From Porphyromonas pasteri (GTDB lineage Bacteria > Bacteroidota > Bacteroidia > Bacteroidales > Porphyromonadaceae): a DNA stretch of 64,000 nucleotides. Numbering within the stretch: position 1 is the first letter of the stretch; each line of letters starts with the position of its first letter. This document shows positions 43,912 to 52,537 of this stretch, one piece after another. The notes under the pieces were generated by a model that was not told where the DNA came from, did no database searches, and worked only from the letters and a program-made list of their open reading frames with translations. Made by a program: the position numbers and the translations under genes. The stretch lies in the NCBI RefSeq assembly GCF_014647755.1, contig NZ_BMPU01000003.1:1-64000 (forward strand). The letters are read 5' to 3'.

Positions 43912-45201
43912 TCATTCTCCGATCTCACTCAGGAACGTCTTTGCCTCCTCACTTCCTTGGGCACTTGCCTTCCTCAGCCAAACGAGAGCTTCCTTGTGAT
44001 CAGGCTTCACGCCAAGTCCTTTATACATAAAGTACCCTAAGTTGAATTGTGCATCAACATCACCTTGCTCAGCAGCCAGACGATACCAGTGGACGGCTTC
44101 TACATAGTCCTGGGGGACACCCCGACCCGAGCCATAGCACGTGCCTAAATTATTCTGAGCAGCAGCCTCCCCCTGATCGGCAGCCAAACGATACCAGCGG
44201 ACAGCTTCGGCATAGTCCTGAGGGACACCCTTACCCGAGTCATAGCAAACACCTAAATTATACTGAGCGAAGGGATGTCCCTGATCGGCAGCGAGACGAT
44301 ATCTGCGGACGGCCTCTACATAGTCCTGAGGGACACCCTTACCAGAGGCATAGCAAGTGCCTAAATTATTCTGAGCTTCAGCACTCTCTTGATCGGCGGC
44401 CAGACGATACCAGCGGACGGCTTCTTTATAGTCCAATGGGACACCCACCCCGGCTTCATAGCAAGTACCTAAATTATTCTGAGCATCAACATTTCCCTGA
44501 TCGGCGGCCAGACGATACCAGCGGACGGCCTCTGCATAGTCCTGAGGAACACCCCGACCCAACTCATAGCAAAGGCCTAAATTATACTGCCCAGAAGACA
44601 GCCCCTGATCAGCAGCAAGACGATACCAGCGAGCTGCTGCTACATAGTCCTGAGGAACACCGACCCCTCCATCATAGCAACTGCCCAAATTATTCTGTGC
44701 CGCAGCATATCCTTGATTGGCAGCCAGACGATACCAGCGGACGGCTTCTGCATAGTCCTGAGGGACACCACCACCTTCTTCATAGCAAACGCCTAAAGCA
44801 TTCTGCGCTATAGCACTTCCTTGATCTGCAGCCCGACGAAACCATCGGACAGCCTCTACATAATCCTGAGGGACACCCGTTCCTTGAGAGTAGCAAACGC
44901 CCAAATTATGCTGTGCGGAGGCATTTCCTTGATCAGCAGCCCGACGATACCAACGGACAGCTTCTGCTTGGTCTAAAGCAACGCCCTTACCCTCATCATA
45001 ACAAAGAGCTAAATTAAACTGCGCTTCAGCATCCCCCCGATTTGCTCTATAATGGTACCAGTAGAACTCAAGCTCATTGGAGAATATAAACATCAGAAGG
45101 ATGAGAGCTACCCCAAGAATGAGCGCCACCGGTTTCCACCACTTCAGCTTATTTGCAGTTGGGAAAGAAGGCTGTTCTGTAGAAGTATCGAGATTAGACA
45201 T
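43912..45201 (-). CDS. Membrane-anchored Sel1-repeat protein
   Basis: A 429-aa protein with one N-terminal membrane helix (about residues 21-42, PVALILGVALILLMFIF) and then ten consecutive 36-residue Sel1-like repeats. The consensus is AQNNLGxCYxxGxGVPQDYxEAVRWYRLAADQG, ending in a short eleventh part. The start at 45201 is chosen because an earlier in-frame Met at 45288 lies downstream of the likely transcription start and adds a non-helical tail. Sel1 proteins are adaptor scaffolds for protein-protein contacts; no partner can be named. The underlying DNA repeats every 108 bases and is similar enough for unequal recombination. Confidence 0.9.
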   Translation of the reverse strand: MSNLDTSTEQPSFPTANKLKWWKPVALILGVALILLMFIFSNELEFYWYHYRANRGDAEAQFNLALCYDEGKGVALDQAEAVRWYRRAADQGNASAQHNLGVCYSQGTGVPQDYVEAVRWFRRAADQGSAIAQNALGVCYEEGGGVPQDYAEAVRWYRLAANQGYAAAQNNLGSCYDGGVGVPQDYVAAARWYRLAADQGLSSGQYNLGLCYELGRGVPQDYAEAVRWYRLAADQGNVDAQNNLGTCYEAGVGVPLDYKEAVRWYRLAADQESAEAQNNLGTCYASGKGVPQDYVEAVRRYRLAADQGHPFAQYNLGVCYDSGKGVPQDYAEAVRWYRLAADQGEAAAQNNLGTCYGSGRGVPQDYVEAVHWYRLAAEQGDVDAQFNLGYFMYKGLGVKPDHKEALVWLRKASAQGSEEAKTFLSEIGE

Positions 45202-45297
45202 AGTGCGAATTATGTGTGAGATAAGGGGACGTGAATGATGGAGCGTGACACGCTCCTTTTGTGAGACAAGATTGGTAGCACATCTCAACGACCTCTA

Positions 45298-45305
45298 CAA
45301 AGATA
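45298..45305 (-). promoter_or_regulatory. -7 box for the Sel1-repeat gene
   Basis: TATCTTTG on the minus strand, about 97 bases before the start. A GGAGCG/CGCTCC hairpin (45239-45255) lies in the leader. No -33 box at canonical spacing. Confidence 0.45.
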
Positions 45306-45413
45306 CACACTTTAGTATACCAGCATTTTTGGCGTAGATGCTACCCCAATAGAGTCGCTCTACTCACTCTCTACTCCTATCCCTACAGCGTAACAGGAGC
45401 CTTATGGATGGCA

Positions 45414-45464
45414 TAAAAAAAGCCATGTGGCTGCACACCTCGAGCGAGGAGTGCAGCCACATGG
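45414..45464 (-). terminator. Terminator of the FKBP operon
   Basis: GTGCAGCCACATGG (45451-45464) pairs with CCATGTGGCTGCAC (45423-45436). A plus-strand A7 run at 45414-45421 gives the T tract on the minus strand. Confidence 0.92.
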
Positions 45465-45500
45465 GGAGATAAGTGATTAGCGCGGGGACGCGCCGATAGC

Positions 45501-46397
45501 TTAGAGAGAGTCGGGCTGTGCAGCGCTAGCAGCAGAGATCTTCAGCAGCTCGATTTCGAAGACCAGCGTGCTGAAAGGAGGGATCTTTTCGCCAGCGAAG
45601 CGAGCACCATAAGCCAGCTCCTGAGGGATGACGACCTTGACCTTCTCACCGACCTTCATCAGCTGAAGCATTTCCGTCCAGCCCTTGATGACCTGGTCAA
45701 CACGGAACTCAGCAGGCGTACCCTTTGATTCGTCGAAGACCGTTCCATCGATGAGCTTACCGACATAGTTCACCTGGACCATATCCGTAGCCTTAGGCGT
45801 AGCACCGTTACCTTCCTTGAGGACCTGGTAAGCCAGACCAGAAGCAGTCGTCTTCACGCCAGCTTCCTTCTTGTAGTTAGCGATGAATTCAGCACCCTTC
45901 TTCTTGTTCTCACCGTACTGCTCTTCCATCTGCTTTTCCATTTCAGCTTCGTACTTAGCGCGCTCTACTTCCTGCTTCTTTTCGTAGTAGGACTGAGCGA
46001 TAGCGCCGAGGCTGTCAGCCTGCTTAGCACGAGCAGCAGAGTCAAGGCCGAGCGCCTTCTTGAAGCCAGCCATGAAGGCAGCCTTCTTCAGCGTAGAGTC
46101 GTCCTTGAAGCGCATAGCAGCCTGGACGCCCTGCATCTGACCGACGTAGTACCACAGCTTAGTCGTGTCGCTGTTGAAGCCTTCTTCGAAGCCCTTGAAG
46201 AAGAGTGCAGAGTCTACGTTTTCACCCTGAGCCTTTGCGCCCTGGATAGCGTTGACGAGCTCGGTAGCATTACCGAAACCGACAGCGAAAGATACGCTAT
46301 CAGCACCATCCTTAAGGTCAGCAGAGCCACTCTTAGAGCAAGAGAAGATACCGAGAGCCATGGCCGAAGCAGCCAGGAGCATTGAGATCTTTTTCAT
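45501..46397 (-). CDS. FKBP-type peptidyl-prolyl isomerase, lipoprotein (third of three)
   Basis: A 298-aa exported lipoprotein (signal AMALGIFSC) of the FkpA/Mip type. A long N-terminal helical dimerisation region (about 25-170), rich in Lys/Glu, includes the coiled stretch YEKKQEVERAKYEAEMEKQ. A C-terminal FKBP domain (about 190-290) contains VQVNYVGKLIDGTVFD, VIKGWTEMLQLMKVGEKV, IPQELAYGARF and the closing LVFEIELLKI. It helps fold exported proteins at proline bonds. It is the last gene of an operon with two other FKBPs, 36 bases after the second. Confidence 0.93.
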   Translation of the reverse strand: MKKISMLLAASAMALGIFSCSKSGSADLKDGADSVSFAVGFGNATELVNAIQGAKAQGENVDSALFFKGFEEGFNSDTTKLWYYVGQMQGVQAAMRFKDDSTLKKAAFMAGFKKALGLDSAARAKQADSLGAIAQSYYEKKQEVERAKYEAEMEKQMEEQYGENKKKGAEFIANYKKEAGVKTTASGLAYQVLKEGNGATPKATDMVQVNYVGKLIDGTVFDESKGTPAEFRVDQVIKGWTEMLQLMKVGEKVKVVIPQELAYGARFAGEKIPPFSTLVFEIELLKISAASAAQPDSL

Positions 46398-46433
46398 TTT
46401 TCTTTTGATAGATATTGGATTGATATTCTGTTG

Positions 46434-47240
46434 TTACTTCTTACGCTTGACTGCCTTGCGGGGCTTAGCAGCCTTGGGGGTAGTAGAGGAGGAAGCCTCT
46501 GAGACGTGCTCTTCGCTCGAGGGAGCAGCCTTGAAGGGACGCACGTCGATCAGCTCGACCTCGAAGAAGAGGGGCGAGCCAGCTGGGATGACACCGCTGA
46601 CACCACGATCGCCATAGGCGAGGGAGGCAGGGATGAGGAACTCATACTTCGAGCCCTTCGTCATCAGACAGATACCTTCCGTCCAGCCAGCGATGACCTG
46701 AGAGAGGGGGAAGACGGCAGGCTCACCACGCTTGTAGGAGCTGTCGAACTCCTTCCCCGAGGGGAGCGTCCCCTTGTAGTGGACGACGACCGTATCCTGT
46801 GCCATGGGGCGCGTGCCCTGTGCGGCACGGAGCACGCGGTACTGCAAGCCGCTCTCAGTGACCTTCACACCCTCCTTAGCCTTGTTGGCTGCGAGGACGG
46901 AGTCAGCCGAAGCTGCCGTGCGACGCGTCTCAGCCTGCTGCAGATCCGCAGCATACTCGTCGAAGATCGCCTTAGCTGCAGATGCCGAGACCTTCGTCGA
47001 GCGCCCGAGGAGGACATCACCGAAGGCAGCAAGGATCTGCTGACGGCTCAGCGTGTCGCCAGGCATACGGGAGAGGACTTCGGAGAAGGCCTGCCCATTG
47101 AGGACGCCGAAGGCATAGGCGACACTATCCTGACGAGTAGTGAGAGCAGCACTCTTCTGCTTGCTCAGCTTGGGCGAGCAGGAGGCGAGTGCGACGAGAA
47201 GGCCTGCCGACAGGGCGAGGTGCTTGGTAAGCTGCTTCAT
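46434..47240 (-). CDS. FKBP-type peptidyl-prolyl isomerase, lipoprotein (second of three)
   Basis: A 268-aa exported lipoprotein (signal LLVALASC). The N-terminal helical part is shorter than in its neighbour. The FKBP domain spans about residues 140-235 (VVVHYKGTLPSGKEFDSS, VIAGWTEGICLMTKGSKYEF, IPASLAYGDRG, LFFEVELIDV). An unusual C-terminal tail after residue 240 is rich in Ser/Thr and then strongly basic (PKAAKPRKAVKRKK) and could bind nucleic acid or an acidic surface. It starts 3 bases after the stop of the first FKBP gene. Confidence 0.92.
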   Translation of the reverse strand: MKQLTKHLALSAGLLVALASCSPKLSKQKSAALTTRQDSVAYAFGVLNGQAFSEVLSRMPGDTLSRQQILAAFGDVLLGRSTKVSASAAKAIFDEYAADLQQAETRRTAASADSVLAANKAKEGVKVTESGLQYRVLRAAQGTRPMAQDTVVVHYKGTLPSGKEFDSSYKRGEPAVFPLSQVIAGWTEGICLMTKGSKYEFLIPASLAYGDRGVSGVIPAGSPLFFEVELIDVRPFKAAPSSEEHVSEASSSTTPKAAKPRKAVKRKK

Positions 47241-47243
47241 CCC

Positions 47244-47834
47244 TTACTTACCGACGATAGCGATGAGCTCGATGATGAAGATGAGCGTGCTACCGGGCTG
47301 GATCATCTCACCAGCACCGCGGTCGCCGTAAGCAAGATCCGAGGGGATCGTAACCTTCCACTTCGAGCCTACGGGCATGAGCTGGAGGATCTCCGTCCAC
47401 CCCTTGATGACGCCCTGTAGGGGGAACTTAGCCGTCTGGCCACGGTCCATCGAGCTATCAAAGACCTGACCATTGATCAGCGTGCCGTGGTAGTGGCACT
47501 CGACCGTATCGGTGAGCTCGGGCTTGGGGCCGTCACCCATCTTGATGACCTCATACTGCAGGCCGCTGGGCAGGGTGACGACACCCGTCTTGTGGCCGTT
47601 GATCTTGAGGAATTCTTCGCCTGCTTCCTTGTTCTGCTCGACGGCCTTACGACGTACTTCCTGGAAGTAGTCGTTGATGACGACCTTAGCTTCGTCGTAG
47701 GTCATCTGAGGCTCAGCGCCTTCGAGTACGTCACGTACACCAGCAAGGAAGTCATCCAGATTGATCTCATCGAAGCCAGAGGCGCGGAAGTTCTGGCCGA
47801 TGCTCAGCCCGAGGGCATAGCTTACTTTATTCAT
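47244..47834 (-). CDS. FKBP-type peptidyl-prolyl isomerase, cytoplasmic (first of three)
   Basis: A 196-aa protein without a signal peptide, of the FklB/Mip type. The N-terminal domain has the MNKVSYALGLSIGQNF start typical of the family; the FKBP domain spans about 100-194 (VECHYHGTLINGQVFDSS, VIKGWTEILQLMPVGSKWK, IPSDLAYGDRGAG, LIFIIELI). The start at 47834 is chosen over a Met 12 codons upstream because it gives the conserved N-terminus. It is the first gene of the three-FKBP operon. Confidence 0.92.
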   Translation of the reverse strand: MNKVSYALGLSIGQNFRASGFDEINLDDFLAGVRDVLEGAEPQMTYDEAKVVINDYFQEVRRKAVEQNKEAGEEFLKINGHKTGVVTLPSGLQYEVIKMGDGPKPELTDTVECHYHGTLINGQVFDSSMDRGQTAKFPLQGVIKGWTEILQLMPVGSKWKVTIPSDLAYGDRGAGEMIQPGSTLIFIIELIAIVGK

Positions 47835-47902
47835 TGTACTTATATATTGTCTGTGATGTGGGGAGTGCATCTCGTAGCGAGATACAAATGCATATCAGAG
47901 GA

Positions 47903-47932
47903 CAAAGTTAGTCATTTTTACCTCGTTGCAAA
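47903..47932 (-). promoter_or_regulatory. Promoter of the FKBP operon
   Basis: Minus strand TTTG (47932-47929), an 18-base spacer, TAACTTTG (47910-47903), about 70 bases before the first FKBP start. Confidence 0.6.
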
Positions 47933-48040
47933 GCCCGCACGGAGCAGGAGGAAATAGTGGTATAAGCAAAGACCTACGGCGACCTCTGGCACTTGGTCAT
48001 ACGGCACGCTCCCGAGCGACTACATGAGGAGGGCAAATCA

Positions 48041-48147
48041 ACCTATATAGGTCACTGCTCGGACCAATATAGGTCTCTCTATGTAACCTATACTGCTTCG
48101 CATCGGGACCTATATATATTGGTCACCCCATCGACCTATATAGGTCG
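48041..48147 (+). repeat. 22-bp array, ACCTATATAGGTC type, 5 units
   Basis: Units at 48041, 48063, 48086, 48108 and 48134. The fourth core carries an extra ATAT, which explains the 26-base step after it. There is no 320-bp element next to it; it lies in the gap between the FKBP operon and the SemiSWEET gene. Confidence 0.87.
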
Positions 48148-48196
48148 TCGCACCTCCCTATACTCCCCCACTCTACTCCGTCCTATACAGAAGCAC

Positions 48197-48250
48197 TTCG
48201 GCCCCGCCACATACTACGCCATAGGGCGGTAGATATGTGGCGGGGCCGAA
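48197..48250 (-). terminator. 17-bp hairpin after SemiSWEET
   Basis: TTCGGCCCCGCCACATA (48197-48213) pairs perfectly with 48234-48250, 37 bases downstream of the SemiSWEET stop. Confidence 0.8.
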
Positions 48251-48287
48251 AGCTATATCGGGGAAGTCTTTACCAGAAGGAGTCGGA

Positions 48288-48554
48288 CTACATCAGCGCC
48301 GTGATGGCAGCTGCCAGACCGAAGACAATACCGGGAGCGTTAGCGATCACGATAGGCCAGTCGCGCTTAGGCTGCTGGAGCAGGCCGTAGAAGACCCAGA
48401 GGGTACAGTTGATCGCTGCGACGAGAGGCTGGATCCAGTCCCCCTTTTGACCATTGAGGTTGCCCTGGATCGTGCTGATATAAGAGACATACATGAGGAT
48501 AGCAGTCACCGAAGCGACGGTACCCAAGATGGTGAGGAACTTAGTCTTTGCCAT
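48288..48554 (-). CDS. SemiSWEET-family sugar transporter
   Basis: An 88-aa inner-membrane protein with three helices (about 5-25, 40-58, 66-86), the bacterial half-size form of SWEET sugar transporters, which works as a dimer. Family traits include the YVSYISTIQGNLNGQKGDW segment between helices 1 and 2 and the AAINCTLWVFYGLL helix with its conserved Asn/Trp. The start at 48554 gives the normal length; an upstream in-frame Met adds 29 non-conserved residues. The sugar carried is unknown. Confidence 0.88.
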   Translation of the reverse strand: MAKTKFLTILGTVASVTAILMYVSYISTIQGNLNGQKGDWIQPLVAAINCTLWVFYGLLQQPKRDWPIVIANAPGIVFGLAAAITALM

Positions 48555-48592
48555 ATACTTCTTAGGATTAATGAATACAATCTTATCGGGCG

Positions 48593-48600
48593 CAAAGGTA
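48593..48600 (-). promoter_or_regulatory. -7 box for SemiSWEET
   Basis: TACCTTTG on the minus strand, 38 bases before the start; no -33 box at 19-21 bases. Confidence 0.45.
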
Positions 48601-48687
48601 TAAAAACCATACAAACTCGTCCCCCCCACCCGCTCTACCAAGCCGCTTCTTCAGCAAGATCACCGACCACGACAGGGCACAAAAGAG

Positions 48688-48732
48688 CAGGGGCTACGCC
48701 TGCACAGCTTGCGCTGTAGGCATAGCCCCTGA
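48688..48732 (-). terminator. Hairpin after the NlpE-like gene
   Basis: CAGGGGCTACGCCTGCACAG pairs with the CTGTAGGCATAGCCCCTG side apart from small mismatches; loop CTTGCG. Confidence 0.7.
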
Positions 48733-48771
48733 GGGTTATTCCCGCACAAGAGGCGGGTATCGGTTGGTGAC

Positions 48772-49224
48772 TTACTTCTTTGCGAGGTCGTACTGGGCAG
48801 CGAGCTCACCTTCGGGGAGCTGCTTAGTCGTCTGGTCGAGCAGCGTGATCTTGCCTTCACCTACCTTGTAGTAGGTCTCGAGGTTGGACGAAGGCGTGAT
48901 GAGCGTCAGCAGACCATCAGCACCGAGCTTGTAGGTCCCGTTCTCATCGATGGGCTCAGCGCCTGCCTTAGAGAACTCTTCGTGCTTGCTGTACGTGCCG
49001 TCTGCGTTGAGGACGATGGTCGTCTTCACCGAGCCGTCAGCACCTGGGATCGTACCTTCGTAGGTACCCAGTGCAGCTTCGTTAGCTACGTTAGCGGTAG
49101 AGTCTACTACTGCAGCAGCTACAGAGTCCTGATTCAGGCTATCGCTCTGCGAAGCCTCCGTGTTACCTTGGCAAGAGGCCAGTGCCAGTGCCAGTACTGC
49201 GAATGAAACAAATACTTTCTTCAT
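48772..49224 (-). CDS. NlpE-like lipoprotein
   Basis: A 150-aa lipoprotein (signal LALALASC, lipid Cys at 18). After a Ser/Asp/Ala-rich linker, the domain from about residue 52 reads GTYEGTIPGADGSVKTTIVLNADGTYS, the N-terminal NlpE/copper-resistance pattern. The CxxC of E. coli NlpE is absent, so envelope-stress signalling as in E. coli cannot be assumed. It is a single gene. Confidence 0.82.
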   Translation of the reverse strand: MKKVFVSFAVLALALASCQGNTEASQSDSLNQDSVAAAVVDSTANVANEAALGTYEGTIPGADGSVKTTIVLNADGTYSKHEEFSKAGAEPIDENGTYKLGADGLLTLITPSSNLETYYKVGEGKITLLDQTTKQLPEGELAAQYDLAKK

Positions 49225-49342
49225 AATCGTACTATGTGTGTTGTTTAGTCAAGCTCCCCGCCAGCACCATGCTGACATATCAGGAACTCGAACTGGCTAC
49301 AAACGTACAAAAAAATACTATTCAATGTACAATGCCCTCTGA

Positions 49343-51286
49343 CTACTCTTCGGACAAAGCATCAACCTCAGCGAGCCAAGCATTCGAAGACACGTCACTG
49401 GGCATACGCCAGTAGCCACGTGGCGAGAGGCTCACAGCCGTCACCTTAGGCCCATCAGGCAGGCAGTTGCGCTTGTACTGCTGGGCGAAGAAGCGGCGAT
49501 AGAACTCGCGTAGCCAGCGCTTAATGGACTTCGCATCGTACTTATCCTTGAAGGCCACCTTCGCCATATAGAAGATCTTCTGAGGTGGATAGCCGTAGCC
49601 GAGGAAGTTGTAGAGGAAGAAGTCATGTAGCTCATAGGGGCCGACGACATCCTCGGTCTTCTGATCAATATCACCCTTAGCATTGGTAGGCTTCAGCTCG
49701 GGAGAGATAGGCGTATCGACGACGGAGCGCAGGACCTTCGAGAGCTCAGCACCAAACTTCCCGATCTCAGCCATACGCGAGACGATGATCTGGATAGCTG
49801 TCTTGGGGATACCCGCATTCACCGAGTACATCGACATGTGGTCGCCGTTGAAGGTACACCAGCCGAGAGCCAGCTCGGAGAGGTCACCCGTACCGATGAC
49901 GGGAGCGTTATACTTATTCGCCAGGTCCATAAGGATCTGCGTGCGCTCACGAGCCTGCGTATTCTCGAAGACGACGTCCTGCACCTCGGGATCGTGCCCG
50001 ATAGCAGCGAAGTGCTGCATACAAGCCTCCGTGATATCGATGGTGCGTGACGTGACGCCAAGCCCCTGCATCAGTTCGATGGCATTGTTCTTCGTGTGGT
50101 CGCTCGTACCCAGCCCAGGCATCGTCACAGCGATGATGCCCTCACGTGGGAGACCCAGTGCATCGAAGGCTGCCACGGTGACCAGAAGTGCTAGCGTCGA
50201 GTCAAGGCCACCCGAGATACCGAGGACGGCATGACGCGCCCCGATGAAGCGCAGGCGCTGTGAGAGACCACAGACCTGAATGTCGAACATCTCTTCGGCG
50301 CGCTCGTCACGCTTGCGGCTCTCGGGGAGGAAGGGATTCTGCTCGATCTGACGGTCTACATCGTGCGACTCCTCGTGGGTGCGCAGACGGAAGGGGATCT
50401 CCATCAGGAGGCCACGCTCGGTGTGGTCGACGATCGAGTCATTGAAGCTATTGGTCATCATACGGTCGTTGTCGATGCGCATCACATCGATATCGCTGAT
50501 GATCAGGCGCTCTTCGTAGGTGAAGCGCGGAGTCTCGATGAGGAGCTTACCGACCTCGGCGATGAAGCCCTTACCCGTGAAGACGGTATCCGTAGAGCTC
50601 TCACCATAGCCAGCGGAGGCATAGACATAGCCGCAGAGGTTCTGCGAGGAGAGCCCGCTGATGAGGCTACGCAGGTAGGTATTCTTCCCAGCCAGCTCGT
50701 TGCTCGCCGAGAGGTTGAAGATGATCTGTGCCCCGTAGAGAGCCAGGCGTGTCCCTGGGGTGTAGGGCGTCCACATATCTTCGCAGATCTCTATACCGAT
50801 GGTGAGCTTGCCTGAGCGGAAGAGGACGTTGTGCCCGATAGGCACTTGGAAGCGGCCGATCTGTACGTGAGCCAGCTTGAGGTCACGCGCAGCAGCGAAC
50901 CAACGTGCTTCCTGAAACTCACGGTAGTTCGGCAGATAAGTCTTGGGGATAGCCCCGAGGATCTGCCCCGACTGAAGGGCGACAGCCGCATTGAAGAGCT
51001 GTGACTGGATGCGAATAGGCATACCGACGATGATGAGCACCGAGGTATGTGCCGTACGCTCTGCAAGGCGAAGCAGTGCAGCCTCAGCCTGATCGTTGAG
51101 GAAAGGGCGGAGGAAAAGGTCTCCACACGTATAGCCCGTGATGGAGAGCTCTGGGAAGGTGATGATCTCTACGCCCTTGGCGTCAGCCTCCAGTACCAGA
51201 GCCTCTATTCGCTCGACATTATACTCACAGTCAGCGACCCGCACGAAGGGGACAGCGGCTGCGACCTTGACAAATCCATGCTTCAT
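49343..51286 (-). CDS. nadE: Glutamine-dependent NAD+ synthetase
   Basis: A 647-aa cytoplasmic enzyme that amidates deamido-NAD+ in the last step of NAD synthesis. The N-terminal glutaminase domain is of the nitrilase type (about 1-280), with the Glu of FPELSITGY, the Lys of PKTYLPNYREF and the Cys of GIEICEDMW. The C-terminal synthetase domain (about 330-620) has the ATP loop GISGGLDST and the GTGDLSELALGW segment. The length fits the long, glutamine-dependent form. marC lies 99 bases upstream on the same strand. Confidence 0.96.
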   Translation of the reverse strand: MKHGFVKVAAAVPFVRVADCEYNVERIEALVLEADAKGVEIITFPELSITGYTCGDLFLRPFLNDQAEAALLRLAERTAHTSVLIIVGMPIRIQSQLFNAAVALQSGQILGAIPKTYLPNYREFQEARWFAAARDLKLAHVQIGRFQVPIGHNVLFRSGKLTIGIEICEDMWTPYTPGTRLALYGAQIIFNLSASNELAGKNTYLRSLISGLSSQNLCGYVYASAGYGESSTDTVFTGKGFIAEVGKLLIETPRFTYEERLIISDIDVMRIDNDRMMTNSFNDSIVDHTERGLLMEIPFRLRTHEESHDVDRQIEQNPFLPESRKRDERAEEMFDIQVCGLSQRLRFIGARHAVLGISGGLDSTLALLVTVAAFDALGLPREGIIAVTMPGLGTSDHTKNNAIELMQGLGVTSRTIDITEACMQHFAAIGHDPEVQDVVFENTQARERTQILMDLANKYNAPVIGTGDLSELALGWCTFNGDHMSMYSVNAGIPKTAIQIIVSRMAEIGKFGAELSKVLRSVVDTPISPELKPTNAKGDIDQKTEDVVGPYELHDFFLYNFLGYGYPPQKIFYMAKVAFKDKYDAKSIKRWLREFYRRFFAQQYKRNCLPDGPKVTAVSLSPRGYWRMPSDVSSNAWLAEVDALSEE

Positions 51287-51385
51287 ATTACATTGCTTTT
51301 ATAGAGGCGATATGCGTGCAGCCCCTGCCGAGGATACACGCATGCCGTCTATGAGGCCTCCCCACGCACGCAAGGAGGATGGTGA

Positions 51386-52072
51386 TTACGATTGTCCGAG
51401 AGCGGCCACCCCATGCTGTACCATGGCGATGACTTCGATCAGATTCTTTGTGATGAACTTCACCGAGATCGCCAGGAGGACCACCCCGAAGAACTTACGT
51501 AGGATGTAGACCCCGTTCTTACCGAGGATACGGTCGAGGAGCGAGACATAGCGCAGGACGAGGTAGACGAGGACCATGTTCAGCACGATACTCAGTGCCA
51601 GATTGATCATCGCGATACCAGCCGAGCGGAGCGTCAGGAGCGTCGTGAACGAGGCAGCCCCCGCAAAGAGCGGGAAGACCAGCGGCACGAAGGTCGTATT
51701 GCCGCTCGAGTCGTCCTCAGACTTGAAGATCTCGATACCGAAGATCATCTCGACGGCCATCACAAAGAGCACGATCCCCCCAGCGACCCCGAAGGTCGAG
51801 ATATCCGCGCCGAAAGACCCTAAGAGCGGCTCCCCTACGAGCAGGAAGGCGATCAGGATAATCCCCGAATAGATGCCGACCTGTGCGGAGTGATAGGTCT
51901 TCCCCTTGGACTTAAGTGAGAGGATAATGGGGATAGCTCCGATGATATCGATGGTGACGAAGAGCGTGAAGAACGCTTTGTAGAGCTCGTCGAGGCTGAA
52001 GAGGGTAAACTCATGCCCTATCGCTGAGGCGATCTGACCGAGGTCTACCCCGAGAAGTGGAGTAGTCATCAT
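51386..52072 (-). CDS. MarC-family integral membrane protein
   Basis: A 228-aa inner-membrane protein with about six helices (for example AFFTLFVTIDIIGAIPIILSL, IILIAFLLVGEPLLGSFG, GIVLFVMAVEMIFGI). The FVTIDIIGAIPI and FPLFAGAASFTTLL segments are characteristic of MarC/UPF0056 proteins, whose function is still uncertain. The start at 52072 (MMTTPLLG) is chosen; a Met 12 codons upstream is possible. Confidence 0.88.
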   Translation of the reverse strand: MMTTPLLGVDLGQIASAIGHEFTLFSLDELYKAFFTLFVTIDIIGAIPIILSLKSKGKTYHSAQVGIYSGIILIAFLLVGEPLLGSFGADISTFGVAGGIVLFVMAVEMIFGIEIFKSEDDSSGNTTFVPLVFPLFAGAASFTTLLTLRSAGIAMINLALSIVLNMVLVYLVLRYVSLLDRILGKNGVYILRKFFGVVLLAISVKFITKNLIEVIAMVQHGVAALGQS

Positions 52073-52160
52073 TACGTGAATGAGCTTAGAGAGTAGTGTA
52101 TGTAGCAAATAGCGAGGGGATATCCCTCCTCTGGAAAGAAGGATACCCCCTCACATAGTG

Positions 52161-52233
52161 AGCGGTAGGCGAGGCTCGAACTCGTGACCCTCAGCTTGGG
52201 AAGCTGATGCTCTACCAACTGAGCTACTACCGC
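52161..52233 (-). tRNA. tRNA-Gly, anticodon CCC
   Basis: A 73-nt cloverleaf on the minus strand. Acceptor GCGGTAG pairs with CTACCGC, the anticodon stem is TCAGC/GCTGA with loop TTCCCAA, and the T arm contains TTCGAGC. No CCA is encoded. The loop reads GGG codons. Confidence 0.95.
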
Positions 52234-52267
52234 AGGGTTAAGACCCCTCAAGGGGTTTTCTTGTCCG

Positions 52268-52297
52268 CAAAGATAGGAAGAACTTTTGATTCTGCAA
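52268..52297 (-). promoter_or_regulatory. Promoter of the tRNA-Gly gene
   Basis: Minus strand TTG (52297-52295), a 19-base spacer, TATCTTTG (52275-52268). Positions 52300-52537 hold nothing else that I can identify. Confidence 0.78.
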
Positions 52298-52537
52298 GAG
52301 GATTTCACCTGTGCTTCCGCCTCCAAATCCGAGGCTCAGACTGAGGCTACATCCACCCTCCTTCTGTAAGACTCCCCCAGTAAGAAGCCCTTGTAGCCTT
52401 ACCTCTGCACCCTACAGCGCGCGACTTCATAATTAGAGTGCGTCATAGGTGAAGCTCAGAGAGTCCGACTACTCGTTATTATCCTTGTCTTCTACCGCTT
52501 TGCTCCGTACCCTCAGAGAGAGGCAGAATAGAGATCG

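Noticed and set aside
46506-47420. 304-aa plus-strand frame across two FKBP genes
   Set aside because: Runs antisense across two clear FKBP genes and their junction; no family resemblance.
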